Assembly: GCA_947488605.1 (NCBI GenBank)
Contig: CANKZJ010000002.1
Span: 186,001-250,000 of the forward strand
Direction: 5' to 3'
Length of the DNA stretch: 64,000 nucleotides
Source of the DNA: an uncultured Paracoccaceae bacterium
GTDB lineage: Bacteria; Pseudomonadota; Alphaproteobacteria; Rhodobacterales; Rhodobacteraceae
Shown: positions 28,267 to 35,953 of the stretch, piece by piece
Layout of the letters: each line of letters opens with the position of its first letter
Position numbering within the stretch: the first letter of the stretch is position 1
Program-made: the position numbers and the translations under genes
The notes under the pieces: generated by a model
Told to the model about the DNA's origin: nothing
Seen by the model: the letters and a program-made list of their open reading frames with translations, nothing else
Databases searched by the model: none

Positions 28267-29397
28267 ATGAATCAGAAATTTGAAACGCCCGGTCCAGTAG
28301 AGCGTGACTGGTCCGACGCCATCAGCAAGATCGAAGAGATCATTGAAGATGCGCGCAACGGCAAAATGTTCGTTCTTGTGGATCACGAAGATCGTGAAAA
28401 TGAAGGTGATCTGGTGATCCCCGCACAGATGGCCACCCCGGACGCGATCAACTTCATGGCCAAGCACGGGCGCGGTCTGATTTGCCTAACGCTACCCGGC
28501 GAACGCATCGATGCCTTGGGCTTGCCTCTGATGGCATCACATAATTCGTCGCGCCATGAAACTGCGTTCACCGTCAGCATCGAAGCGCGTGAGGGTGTCA
28601 GCACCGGTATCTCCGCACATGATCGTGCGCGTACAGTCGCGGCAGCGATTGACGCGTCGAAAGGTGCTGCAGATATCGCAACGCCGGGTCATGTCTTTCC
28701 GTTGCGCGCGCGTGACGGTGGGGTGTTGGTCCGCGCTGGGCACACGGAAGCAGCCGTTGATATCTCGCGGCTTGCTGGCCTTAATCCATCTGGTGTGATC
28801 TGCGAGATCATGAAGGAAGATGGCGAAATGGCGCGCCTGCCTGATCTGATCGCCTTTGCTCAATTGCATAACCTCAAGATCGGCACGATCAGCGACCTGA
28901 TTGCATACCGCCGCCGCCACGACAATCTGGTGCGTGTGCGCGAAAGCAACATGATCCAGTCGGAATTCGGCGGCGAATGGGAACTGCGCATTTATACTGA
29001 CGAGACCCAAGGCGCAGAGCATATCGCCTTGATCAAAGGTGATATTTCAACGCCCGAACCCGTCCTCGTGCGGATGCACGCGATGGATCCGATGCTGGAC
29101 GTTGTTGGCGTTGGCCCTGCGGGGCGTCGCAACGAGTTTGGCGACGCAATGACACTGATCGCAAAAGAGGGGCGCGGTGCGCTGGTCCTGCTGCGTGATG
29201 TGCATATGAAACTTGAAGCCGGCGAAGAGGTTTCTCCGCAGACGCTGCGCCAGTACGGGCTGGGTGCACAGATCCTCAGCTCACTTGGACTGCATGAAAT
29301 CGAATTGCTGACGAACTCCCCACAGCCAAAAGTGGTCGGGCTCGATGCATACGGGCTTGAGATCGTTGGCACGCGCAAAATCTCGGAGATCGGATAA
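28267..29397 (+). CDS. ribB: 3,4-dihydroxy-2-butanone 4-phosphate synthase with degenerate GTP cyclohydrolase II domain
   Basis: 376 residues. The N-terminal half (to about 200) is RibB: DHEDRENEGDLVIPA and GHTEAAVDISRLAGL carry the catalytic acidic and His residues. The C-terminal half has the GCHII fold length, but the zinc site (the CLTGD...RCDCG type stretch of active RibA) is replaced by AMDPMLDVVGVGPAGR with no cysteine. This is the RibBX type known in Proteobacteria. GGGGA ends 5 bases before ATG 28267, which decides the start; 28261 is the alternative. ribH starts in its stop codon. Confidence 0.92.
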   Translation: MNQKFETPGPVERDWSDAISKIEEIIEDARNGKMFVLVDHEDRENEGDLVIPAQMATPDAINFMAKHGRGLICLTLPGERIDALGLPLMASHNSSRHETAFTVSIEAREGVSTGISAHDRARTVAAAIDASKGAADIATPGHVFPLRARDGGVLVRAGHTEAAVDISRLAGLNPSGVICEIMKEDGEMARLPDLIAFAQLHNLKIGTISDLIAYRRRHDNLVRVRESNMIQSEFGGEWELRIYTDETQGAEHIALIKGDISTPEPVLVRMHAMDPMLDVVGVGPAGRRNEFGDAMTLIAKEGRGALVLLRDVHMKLEAGEEVSPQTLRQYGLGAQILSSLGLHEIELLTNSPQPKVVGLDAYGLEIVGTRKISEIG

Positions 29398-29936
29398 TGG
29401 CCGGAGCCTCGCACTACATCATGCCACTGCCGGAGTTTGACAAGCCGGTGAAAATCTTGATCGTGGCGTCCCCCTATTACAAAGACATCTCAGACAATCA
29501 GATCGCCGGTGCGAAAGCTGAAATCGAAAAGGCCGGGGCGACCTATGAAATCGTCGAAGTTCCCGGTGCGCTCGAAATACCAACGGCGATTGGTATTGCA
29601 GAACGGATGAGCAATTTTGATGGCTATGTGGCGCTTGGCTGTGTGATCCGCGGCGAGACGACCCATTATGATACCGTCTGCAACGACAGCAGCCGTGCCA
29701 TCCAGCTTTTGGGGCTACAGGGACTGTGCATTGGCAATGGCATTTTGACAGTCGAGAACCGCCCGCAAGCCGAAGTGCGTGCGGACCCCGCTGAAATGAA
29801 TAAAGGTGGTGGAGCGGCCGCTGCGGCCTTGCACCTGATCGCACTCGCTCGTAAGTGGGGCAAGGCCGAGAAAACCGTAGGATTCACCCGCGAGATCCTG
29901 ATGGCCGGTGATACGGATAACAAGACCTCAGCATGA
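29397..29936 (+). CDS. ribH: 6,7-dimethyl-8-ribityllumazine synthase
   Basis: 179 residues. Family blocks: VEVPGALEIPTAI, GYVALGCVIRGETTHYDTVCND (catalytic His in the TTHYD part) and NGILTVEN. It condenses the RibB and RibD products. TAATG overlap with ribB upstream and ATGA overlap with nusB downstream show coupling. Confidence 0.97.
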   Translation: MAGASHYIMPLPEFDKPVKILIVASPYYKDISDNQIAGAKAEIEKAGATYEIVEVPGALEIPTAIGIAERMSNFDGYVALGCVIRGETTHYDTVCNDSSRAIQLLGLQGLCIGNGILTVENRPQAEVRADPAEMNKGGGAAAAALHLIALARKWGKAEKTVGFTREILMAGDTDNKTSA

Positions 29937-30406
29937 CACTTTCGAACAATCAAAAGCGCAAGATGAAAACCGCCGCTCGGCTTTATGCCGTGCAGGCCCT
30001 GTTTCAGATGGAGGCCTCGGGTCAGACTGTCGATCAGGTCACGCGCGAGTTTGAAGATCACCGGTTGGGGGCGACCTATGACGAAGGTGAAATGACCGAA
30101 GGCGATGTGGATACGTTCCGCGGGCTAATGGAAAAGGCCGTTGATGATCAGGCCGCGATTGACCAGTTGACCGACCGTGCGTTGGTGGCCAAATGGCCGA
30201 TTGCGCGGATTGACCCGACATGGCGCGCGCTCTTCCGTGCCGCGGGCGCGGAGTTGACGTTGAAGCAAACGCCACCCAAGGTCGTGATCAGCGAATTCGT
30301 GAGAGTGGCCGAAGCGTTTTCGGCGGATGGCAAAGAGCCCAAGTTCGTGAATGCGGTGCTGGATCATATGGCGCGCGAAGCTCAGCCTGGCGCATTCAGC
30401 AAGTAA
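29933..30406 (+). CDS. nusB: Transcription antitermination factor NusB
   Basis: 157 residues, all-helical: AARLYAVQALFQMEASG near the start and ISEFVRVAEAFSADGKEPKFVNAVLDHMAR at the end (quoted in two parts of the same helix pair), the NusB hallmark. It binds boxA RNA with NusE during rRNA transcription. Coupled to ribH by ATGA, the usual alphaproteobacterial arrangement. Confidence 0.96.
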   Translation: MTLSNNQKRKMKTAARLYAVQALFQMEASGQTVDQVTREFEDHRLGATYDEGEMTEGDVDTFRGLMEKAVDDQAAIDQLTDRALVAKWPIARIDPTWRALFRAAGAELTLKQTPPKVVISEFVRVAEAFSADGKEPKFVNAVLDHMAREAQPGAFSK

Positions 30407-30447
30407 TCTGCATTTGCTCTTTTGCTCTGACAAGCTATCTAAGATGC

Positions 30448-30774
30448 ATGAGTGGAACAATGAACCAAAAACCAGAACCTGATCTGATGCGCCTCTATTT
30501 GCGTCATTGCGCCATCGGGTTTGTGCTATCGGCGATCTTCGTCGGGCTTATCTTGTGGTTTGATGTCGTCGGGTTGCGCGGCCTTGTGATGGGGTCTGAT
30601 ATCGGCTGGATGGCTGTGCTGCTGCTGTGGTTCTTTAACGGAACTGTGTTTGGCAGCGTGCAATTTGCTATCGTGATCATGTCCCAAGCGGAAGATGACG
30701 ACGATGACAGACCGCAGCGCGGGATGATGATCCCCGTGCGCGTACCGGCACAGCCAAAGAAAAGCATGCTTTAA
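30448..30774 (+). CDS. Small two-helix membrane protein, unknown
   Basis: About 108 residues with membrane helices at roughly 23-43 and 51-76 and an acidic run (EDDDDDR) before a basic proline-containing tail. Start at 30448 or at the ATG 12 bases later (30460); ribosome sites are poor for both. It follows nusB by 41 bases and ends 1 base before the stop of the convergent secreted-protein gene. Function unknown. Confidence 0.65.
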   Translation: MSGTMNQKPEPDLMRLYLRHCAIGFVLSAIFVGLILWFDVVGLRGLVMGSDIGWMAVLLLWFFNGTVFGSVQFAIVIMSQAEDDDDDRPQRGMMIPVRVPAQPKKSML

Positions 30775-30775
30775 A

Positions 30776-31276
30776 TCAGCTTATACAATTGTGGGGGAAT
30801 GCGACTTGCGTTTCTCCGCCCTCAAAAGTGGCAGTCTCAGGTCTGCCATCGATTGATATGCTGATCATTGCCCCATTGAGTTCGCTGCCCGCCACGCGAA
30901 TTTGTCCAAGGCTGCTGTTGGTCAATACATCGTCGAGATCGGCAGAGATAATGACGTCAGCGTCGACCGGTATTGACGGGATCCGCAACGTCAGGGTTTG
31001 ATCGCCATCAACAACGGGTTGCATCTGTGCGGTACCTGATTGCACTTCAACAGGCTGAAACACCTCAACGCCGGCGCCATCTGCCGTAACGTCAAAGATC
31101 AGCGATCCGGCTGAGCCGCTTAAGTCAATCGTCATGTCAATATCAGAGACCGCGCAATCGCTTGCGATGATAAAGCGATCCTTCGGTGCGCTTTCTTGAA
31201 AGCGCAAGGTGATGTCGGCAAAAGCTGGAAAAGCTGTCAAAGACAGGGCGAGGGCGGTGCAGATGCTATATTTCAT
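30776..31276 (-). CDS. Secreted protein, unknown
   Basis: 166 residues with a signal peptide at 1-20 (MKYSICTALALSLTAFPAFA). The mature part is rich in beta-forming and Asp residues and has two cysteines, one near residue 41 (IASDCAVSD) and one near the end (FPHNCIS), probably a disulfide joining the ends of a beta domain. Family not recognised. Confidence 0.65.
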   Translation of the reverse strand: MKYSICTALALSLTAFPAFADITLRFQESAPKDRFIIASDCAVSDIDMTIDLSGSAGSLIFDVTADGAGVEVFQPVEVQSGTAQMQPVVDGDQTLTLRIPSIPVDADVIISADLDDVLTNSSLGQIRVAGSELNGAMISISIDGRPETATFEGGETQVAFPHNCIS

Positions 31277-31363
31277 CGCAGAGAGGTAGGGCGGTTCGTT
31301 CTGCGGTCAATGGCAGAGAAGTGACGGGGACCACGGCAACCGTAGAGATAACTAATCCTGAGG

Positions 31364-31379
31364 ACCTGTATGTACAGGT
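31364..31379. promoter_or_regulatory. 16-base near-palindrome in an intergenic stretch
   Basis: ACCTGTATGTACAGGT: arms of 7 bases around TG. It lies 88 bases upstream of the secreted-protein start (minus strand) and downstream of the small ORF at 31533. It could be an operator or a short hairpin. Otherwise 31277-31532 shows no gene I can support. Confidence 0.35.
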
Positions 31380-31532
31380 GGGCGCCAGGTAATCAGACCA
31401 AGGTCAGAACAGAGCCAGCCCCCTAGGATTTGCGTAAGGCCGCTGGATTTGTACCTATAGTATACGAGAAGCGCAGAACCCGTCGCCCAACAGGTAGGCG
31501 GGCAGGTGATGAAGGGCAAGGCCTTCGGCGTA

Positions 31533-31679
31533 TTATTCGTCGATGTCGCCGCGGATCAGCCAACCATTGGCGCCGACCATTTCGGCGGGGGCGTAGCCAA
31601 GTAGCAAACGCTCGGCCATTCCGACAAAGACTAGAGCCATGGAAACTTCAAAAAATGTGATATTCGTAAACAGTGACAT
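31533..31679 (-). CDS. 48-residue putative membrane protein
   Basis: A short open frame with a good ribosome site: GAGGG ends 8-9 bases before the ATG. The product has a single membrane helix (about FFEVSMALVFVGMAERLLLGY) followed by a short soluble tail ending RGDIDE. It is the only plausible gene in a 658-base region, and its composition fits a real membrane protein. Family not recognised; evidence is sequence quality only. Confidence 0.5.
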   Translation of the reverse strand: MSLFTNITFFEVSMALVFVGMAERLLLGYAPAEMVGANGWLIRGDIDE

Positions 31680-31934
31680 TGGCAGCTTTCCCTCGTTGCT
31701 TGCATTAATGTTTACGTAACAATGTCGCCGAAAACGTGACGCGGGGATGGCCTTTACACTTTGAACATGTCGCCGATTGACTGGATTGTGTCACAAAGCT
31801 GTCCCGATTAGATGAACCGAATATGGCGTAAATCGCGTAAGCTTTTGTTTTTGATGGGGGAAAAAGAGGCAAGGTCACCAATTATACTGTTTTTGGCAGC
31901 ATTGTTTCGGCGACCTCGCCTGCGTTTATGATGC
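31680..31934. other. 255-base intergenic stretch, no gene seen
   Basis: Lies between the 48-residue ORF and the SRPBCC gene end. It is more A/T-rich than its surroundings. No RNA gene, terminator or convincing ORF was seen; it should hold the promoter of the small ORF on the minus strand. TTAATGTTTACGTAA at about 31705 resembles but does not match a CtrA site. Confidence 0.4.
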
Positions 31935-32342
31935 CTATCCAGCGTGAAGTGATTCCCGCATCCGACCCAAATGATCATCCCAGCCTTTATCAAGCGCCAA
32001 GGTCAGATCAAACGCGGCCTCGCCTGCGGGCAAACCTTCATGGGTCAACGATAGTCGCGTGCCGCCGGGCACGTCGTCCAATGTCCAAGTCACCGTGCTG
32101 ACCGCGTCGCCCATCGGGCCAATGGTAAATGTATACGACAAGTGATCATGTGGAGACGCCGCGATCACCTTGCCCCACATCAGCTTGTCGCCACTTTCCG
32201 TGCCAAACATTTCATAGTCGTCGCCTTCGGCGAGAGTCTTTGCAGGCTTGTGAAACCAAAGCGCCAGTTTGTCAGGATCAGTAAGATAGGCCCAGACGTC
32301 AGATTTTGCAGCCTTGAGGTAGATGGATTTTTGAAGTGTCAT
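31935..32342 (-). CDS. SRPBCC (AHSA1-type) domain protein
   Basis: 135 residues: IYLKAAKSDVWAYLTDPDKLALWF at the start, a W-rich beta sheet in the middle and the long C-terminal helix (GWDDHLGRMRESL). This is the START-like/AHA1 ligand-binding fold found next to ArsR regulators in many genomes; ligand unknown. Its ATG overlaps the stop of the upstream regulator (ATGA). Confidence 0.88.
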   Translation of the reverse strand: MTLQKSIYLKAAKSDVWAYLTDPDKLALWFHKPAKTLAEGDDYEMFGTESGDKLMWGKVIAASPHDHLSYTFTIGPMGDAVSTVTWTLDDVPGGTRLSLTHEGLPAGEAAFDLTLALDKGWDDHLGRMRESLHAG

Positions 32343-32653
32343 TGCGTGTCCTTTTCAATTTCAGATTTCAAAGCGCTGAGGCGCGTGTCCCAGAAGGCAT
32401 CAAAGAAAGTCAGCCAATCACGGATCGGGGCCATGCCAGCGGGATTGAGAGAGTTAATGCGTTCGCGCCCTTGCGCACGCACTGTGATCAGCCCGCCATC
32501 CGACAAAACGGTCAGGTGTTTTTTGACAGCGGCACGGGTCATGTCGAAGTTGTCAGTAACTTCGGCGATGGTCATTTCCTTGTCGCGAAGCATCAAAAGG
32601 ATATCGCGCCGCGTTGGGTCGGCGAGCGCACGGAATGTCGGTTGTGTCTCCAT
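32339..32653 (-). CDS. ArsR-family transcriptional regulator
   Basis: 104 residues with a winged helix-turn-helix: FRALADPTRRDILLMLRD, then TIAEVTDNFDMTRAAVKKHLTVLSDGGLI. No cysteine metal site is present, so it belongs to the non-metal group that is usually paired with SRPBCC proteins. AGGA lies before ATG 32653. The operator-like repeats directly upstream suggest self-repression of this two-gene unit. Confidence 0.9.
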   Translation of the reverse strand: METQPTFRALADPTRRDILLMLRDKEMTIAEVTDNFDMTRAAVKKHLTVLSDGGLITVRAQGRERINSLNPAGMAPIRDWLTFFDAFWDTRLSALKSEIEKDTQ

Positions 32654-32670
32654 AAATAGGTCCTTTATAT

Positions 32671-32690
32671 ATGATACCATTTTGTATCAT
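32671..32690. promoter_or_regulatory. Likely ArsR operator, proximal copy
   Basis: ATGATAC-N6-GTATCAT, a perfect 7-base inverted repeat 18 bases before the regulator start. Its position over the expected promoter fits repression. Confidence 0.7.
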
Positions 32691-32697
32691 ATTACAT

Positions 32698-32717
32698 ATG
32701 AAACCATAAGGTACCAT
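32698..32717. promoter_or_regulatory. Likely ArsR operator, second imperfect copy
   Basis: ATGAAACCATAAGGTACCAT matches the proximal 20-base site at 15 of 20 positions and starts 27 bases after it. It lies toward the divergent mmcB gene, so both genes could be affected. Confidence 0.5.
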
Positions 32718-32770
32718 GTCAACCAATTTTGATCTTGAGTTTTGTTCACGTATTGTTCAGGGTATTGTGC

Positions 32771-33235
32771 ATGCCAGATGATGTTGCCACTTCCAGCTTG
32801 ATGCCGGGCCAGTTGCTGGCCCGCGGCGTCTCACGCGCGTTGCGGAGCCATGATTTCGTGACAGTAGAAGAACTGGTGCCCACGTCCGGGCTGCGCGTTG
32901 ACGTGATGGCCTTGGGACCCAAAGGCGAGGTTTGGATTGTAGAGTGCAAATCCAGCCGTGCCGATTTTCAGTCAGACACCAAATGGCAGGGGTATCTGGA
33001 ATGGTGCGACCGTTTCTATTGGGCGGTCGACAGCGATTTCCCAACCGAGCTATTGCCCGCTGATACCGGCCTGATCATCGCAGACGCCTACGACGCCGAG
33101 ATTATTCGCATGGGCCCTGAGGCGAAATTGGCGGGTGCGCGGCGCAAGGTGATGGTGCAAAAGTTTGCGCGCCATGCGGCAGTGCGTGCACAAGCGGCGC
33201 GTGACCCGGGTTTTGTGGACCAGCAGCCGTATTGA
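32771..33235 (+). CDS. mmcB: MmcB-family DNA repair protein (putative endonuclease)
   Basis: 154 residues with a PD-(D/E)XK nuclease core: RVDVMALGPKGEVWIVECKSSRADF contains the Asp and the E-x-K pair, followed by YLEWCDRFYWAV. Matches the alphaproteobacterial MmcB/DUF1052 family, part of the SOS-linked mutagenesis cassette in some species. Start at 32771 (MPDDVATSS) is chosen because the preceding codons are not conserved-looking. No imuA/imuB/dnaE2 genes are in the window. Confidence 0.83.
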   Translation: MPDDVATSSLMPGQLLARGVSRALRSHDFVTVEELVPTSGLRVDVMALGPKGEVWIVECKSSRADFQSDTKWQGYLEWCDRFYWAVDSDFPTELLPADTGLIIADAYDAEIIRMGPEAKLAGARRKVMVQKFARHAAVRAQAARDPGFVDQQPY

Positions 33236-33339
33236 CCGATGGTGCAGCGGGTTTCCGAAATACCGTGAGTGGTGCCACCACAAAAAATTCCGCAAACTTT
33301 GTGGTTCTAGACAAGGATTGGGGGACGTTACACCCCGTG

Positions 33340-33756
33340 TTATCCGTCTCGTCCGGGCTCATTTGGATCGCTAGAGAACAGTGCAATCTTGTTGCCTTGA
33401 GGGTCGCGTAGGTAGCCCACATAAAAATGAGGTCCGTATGACGCGCGGAACCCCGGTTGCCCTTCGTCGACACCGCCTGCGGCAAGTGCTGCAGCATGAA
33501 GGTCGCGCACCTGGCTTTGACTGCGCGCTTCAAATGCGACCATGGCACCGTTTCCGGCCGATGCGGGGCGTCCATCGAACGTTGGCTTAACGTAGAAATC
33601 GGGAAGAACAGGCTGCTGCCCCGGTTTCACAGGTAGCGCGTAACTGAGGCCCTCTGGGCCTTCTTCTAGCCCATAATCAAGGGCTGGCAGAAATGCAGAA
33701 TAAAACCGTTTCGCACTTGCGATGTCGTCGGCTCCAACGGTCACATAGGCAATCAT
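33340..33756 (-). CDS. VOC family (glyoxalase-like) protein
   Basis: 138 residues: MIAYVTVGADDIASAKRFYSAFL start and the C-terminal VGYLRDPQGNKIALF block typical of the vicinal oxygen chelate fold. Substrate cannot be told. It lies alone; 104 bases separate it from the convergent mmcB end. Confidence 0.87.
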   Translation of the reverse strand: MIAYVTVGADDIASAKRFYSAFLPALDYGLEEGPEGLSYALPVKPGQQPVLPDFYVKPTFDGRPASAGNGAMVAFEARSQSQVRDLHAAALAAGGVDEGQPGFRASYGPHFYVGYLRDPQGNKIALFSSDPNEPGRDG

Positions 33757-33809
33757 CGCGTGTGGTCCTTTTCAGCAATTCGAATATGGTATGCCGGACG
33801 AAAAAAACG

Positions 33810-34001
33810 CTAGCTTTTCTTCACAGCCCTGGCTGCCATCGCGGCTGCTTTGATCTCTTCCGCGATTTCTTCGGCCTCTTCAGGCTCAAAATCCATCGGG
33901 ATCTCGATGCCGTCCGCATCAATGAATATCCGCACCATGCCCAGTTCGGTTGGCCCGATTTGCATGTTCGCTTCGATGTCGCGCTCGTTGTTGATACCCA
34001 T
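33810..34001 (-). CDS. DUF6324 family small protein
   Basis: 63 residues, acidic middle and basic tail: GPTELGMVRIFIDADGIEIPMDF then EPEEAEEIAEEIKAAA helix. I recognise it as a small conserved Rhodobacterales family (DUF6324); role unknown. AAGGGGAC lies upstream of the ATG. Confidence 0.68.
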   Translation of the reverse strand: MGINNERDIEANMQIGPTELGMVRIFIDADGIEIPMDFEPEEAEEIAEEIKAAAMAARAVKKS

Positions 34002-34081
34002 GACGGTCCCCTTAACCTGATGGGTCTTGTCCTACCGTGGGCCGGGCTTGATTGGCAATAGCAGCTGGGCAATGATGGGGT

Positions 34082-34561
34082 ATGGAGTTTTCACTACGCC
34101 CCTTCGCCCCCACAGATAGCGCTTGGCTCGTGGCCGAACACGCAACCTATTACGCGCAAGCTGAGGGATTTGATGGCAGTTTCGGGCCACTTGTCGACAG
34201 CATCATACAGTCATTTCTAACAAGCCATGATCCAGCAGGCGAGGCGGGATGGATCGCGCACCGCGGCAAGAAACGTTTGGGCAGTATTTTTTGTGTACGC
34301 TTGGATGAGACGACAGCCAAGTTGCGTCTGTTTTATGTTGTAAAAGAAGGGCGCGGCACGGGTGTGGCGCAGGCACTGCTGGACCAATGCCTTGGTTTCG
34401 CGCGCGACGCGGGTTACGCAGGTCTGACCCTTTGGACGCACGAAAGCCATGCTGCAGCGGGTGGAATCTACAAACGTAATGGACTGACCCGAACGCGGGC
34501 TGAACCGGTTCATTCTTTTGGTGTCGATTTGGTCGAAGAGACGTGGGAGATTGCGTTCTAG
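34082..34561 (+). CDS. GNAT-family acetyltransferase
   Basis: 159 residues. The acetyl-CoA loop motif is EGRGTGVAQALLDQCLGFA (about residues 89-107) with a following GYAGLTLWTH strand and a late aromatic GGIYKRNGL. The N-terminal part (ATYYAQAEGFDGSFGPLVDSI) resembles the acetyltransferase half of MarR-GNAT fusions but no MarR half is present. Substrate unknown. Confidence 0.85.
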   Translation: MEFSLRPFAPTDSAWLVAEHATYYAQAEGFDGSFGPLVDSIIQSFLTSHDPAGEAGWIAHRGKKRLGSIFCVRLDETTAKLRLFYVVKEGRGTGVAQALLDQCLGFARDAGYAGLTLWTHESHAAAGGIYKRNGLTRTRAEPVHSFGVDLVEETWEIAF

Positions 34562-34604
34562 GGGACTTGCAATCGTGCACCCATGCGGCTAAATCACCCC
34601 AGAT

Positions 34605-34681
34605 GCCGCCTTAGCTCAGTTGGTTAGAGCACTGGTTTGTGGAACCAGGGGTCCCCCGTTCAAGCCGGGGAGGCGGTACCA
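34605..34681 (+). tRNA. tRNA-His (GTG), CCA encoded
   Basis: 77 bases fold as a full cloverleaf: acceptor GCCGCCT / AGGCGGT, D arm, anticodon arm CTGGT-TTGTGGA-ACCAG with anticodon GTG at 34639-34641, T arm CCCCG-TTCAAGC-CGGGG, and CCA encoded. The base before the acceptor is T and the discriminator is A, so the universal G-1:C73 of tRNA-His is absent, as known for a clade of alphaproteobacteria. Confidence 0.97.
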
Positions 34682-34711
34682 CTTCCCCCTTTAGGTTTGT
34701 ATGCATTGTTG

Positions 34712-34741
34712 CCGCCGGAGCCTCCGGCGGGAGTATTTAAG
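34712..34741 (+). repeat. Hairpin plus GAGTATTT motif (Rhodobacterales intergenic element)
   Basis: A perfect 8-base stem (CCGCCGGA-GCC-TCCGGCGG) followed at once by GAGTATTTAAGGCAAGATGA. I recall very similar elements between genes in many Rhodobacterales; only one copy is in this window. It lies between tRNA-His and rluD. Confidence 0.5.
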
Positions 34742-34762
34742 GCAAGATGATGGAGCGTGCGC

Positions 34763-35791
34763 GTGTCTGAGATCATTCAGTTTGAAATCGCCGCTAACCC
34801 GCCACAGCGTTTGGATAAAGCGTTAGGTCGTGATGTGCCGAGTGACGCATCGCTCAGCCGGTCGCGCTTGGCCAAATTGATTACAGGTGGTGCCGTGACT
34901 GTTGACGGGGTCGTTGTAACTGACCCGCGCTTCCGGATTGGCGAGGGTGCTGTTGTCGCTGTTACCGTCGCTGTCGCCGAAGAAAGCCACATTGTCGGTG
35001 AAGATATCCCGCTGGATGTGGTGTTTGAAGATGATGATCTGATTGTTGTGAATAAACCCAGCGGTATGGTTGTTCATCCCGCCCCCGGAACACCGGGTGG
35101 AACGCTTGTGAATGCATTGATCCATCATTGCGGTGAGACGCTTTCAGGTGTCGGAGGCATGAAACGCCCCGGCATTGTGCACCGCATTGACAAGGAAACA
35201 ACCGGCCTGCTGGTAGCCGCGAAAACGGATCGCGCGCATCACCACTTGGCTGATCAGTTCGCCGCACACACCGTGGAACGCCGTTATCTGGCCGTGTGCT
35301 ATGGTCTGCCAGATCAGAACGATCCGCGCTTGCGCGGTATCAAGGGTACGTCCTTTGAACCCGGCAATATCCTCAAAATTCAAACAATGCTGGGGCGGCA
35401 TCGCACCGACCGGCAACGTCAGGCTGTTTCATTCACCGCAGGTCGCCACGCCGTGACACGGTCGCGGATCGTCGAAGGGTTGGGAACACCGCCTTGTGCT
35501 GCCTTGATCGAATGTTGGCTTGAGACAGGTCGCACGCACCAAATTCGCGTGCATATGGCCCATTGCGGGCATGCGTTGATTGGTGATCCTGTTTACGGCG
35601 GGCGGCGCAAGCTGTCACCAAAGGTGATCGGTGAGACGGGCGTTGCTGCCGTGGCGGGTTTCCCTCGTCAGGCGCTTCATGCTGCTACTTTAGGTTTTGA
35701 ACATCCGGTTTCAGGGGATTTTTTGCAGTTTGAAGCAGCATTACCCCAAGATATGCGGGTATTACTGCGCGATCTTGGCAGTCAGGGCTGA
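34763..35791 (+). CDS. rluD: 23S rRNA pseudouridine synthase, RluD/RluA type
   Basis: About 342 residues: N-terminal S4 domain (SRLAKLITGGAVTVDG), the catalytic block GIVHRIDKETTGLLVAAK containing the essential Asp, and LIECWLETGRTHQIRVHMAHCG. Probably modifies helix 69 of 23S rRNA. GGAG ends 7 bases before GTG 34763, which is used; GTG 34757 is possible. rpoH follows after 162 bases, the order usual in this group. Confidence 0.9.
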   Translation: MSEIIQFEIAANPPQRLDKALGRDVPSDASLSRSRLAKLITGGAVTVDGVVVTDPRFRIGEGAVVAVTVAVAEESHIVGEDIPLDVVFEDDDLIVVNKPSGMVVHPAPGTPGGTLVNALIHHCGETLSGVGGMKRPGIVHRIDKETTGLLVAAKTDRAHHHLADQFAAHTVERRYLAVCYGLPDQNDPRLRGIKGTSFEPGNILKIQTMLGRHRTDRQRQAVSFTAGRHAVTRSRIVEGLGTPPCAALIECWLETGRTHQIRVHMAHCGHALIGDPVYGGRRKLSPKVIGETGVAAVAGFPRQALHAATLGFEHPVSGDFLQFEAALPQDMRVLLRDLGSQG

Positions 35792-35888
35792 AATATTCGA
35801 TCCCATGTGCGTGAGCGCACGGAAACGTGGCTCGTAAAACTAAACCGGATAGTTCATATTGCTTTTACGGAAATCGGATAGGGCACCT

Positions 35889-35917
35889 CTTGAAACCCGA
35901 TGCGAGCGCTACCATAT
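35889..35917 (+). promoter_or_regulatory. Heat-shock-type (RpoH) promoter of rpoH
   Basis: CTTGAAA at 35889-35895, 16 bases, then CCATAT at 35912-35917. This matches the sigma-32 pattern (CTTGAAA ... CCATNT). The rpoH GTG start is 36 bases further on, preceded by GGAGGG, so rpoH probably feeds back on itself. Confidence 0.68.
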
Positions 35918-35953
35918 CCATGTTAAGCCTTTAAACATAGGAGGGCAGATACA

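Noticed and set aside
31700..31720. CtrA-like site TTAATGTTTACGTAA
   Set aside because: Second half is GTAA rather than TTAA and no cell-cycle gene is adjacent.
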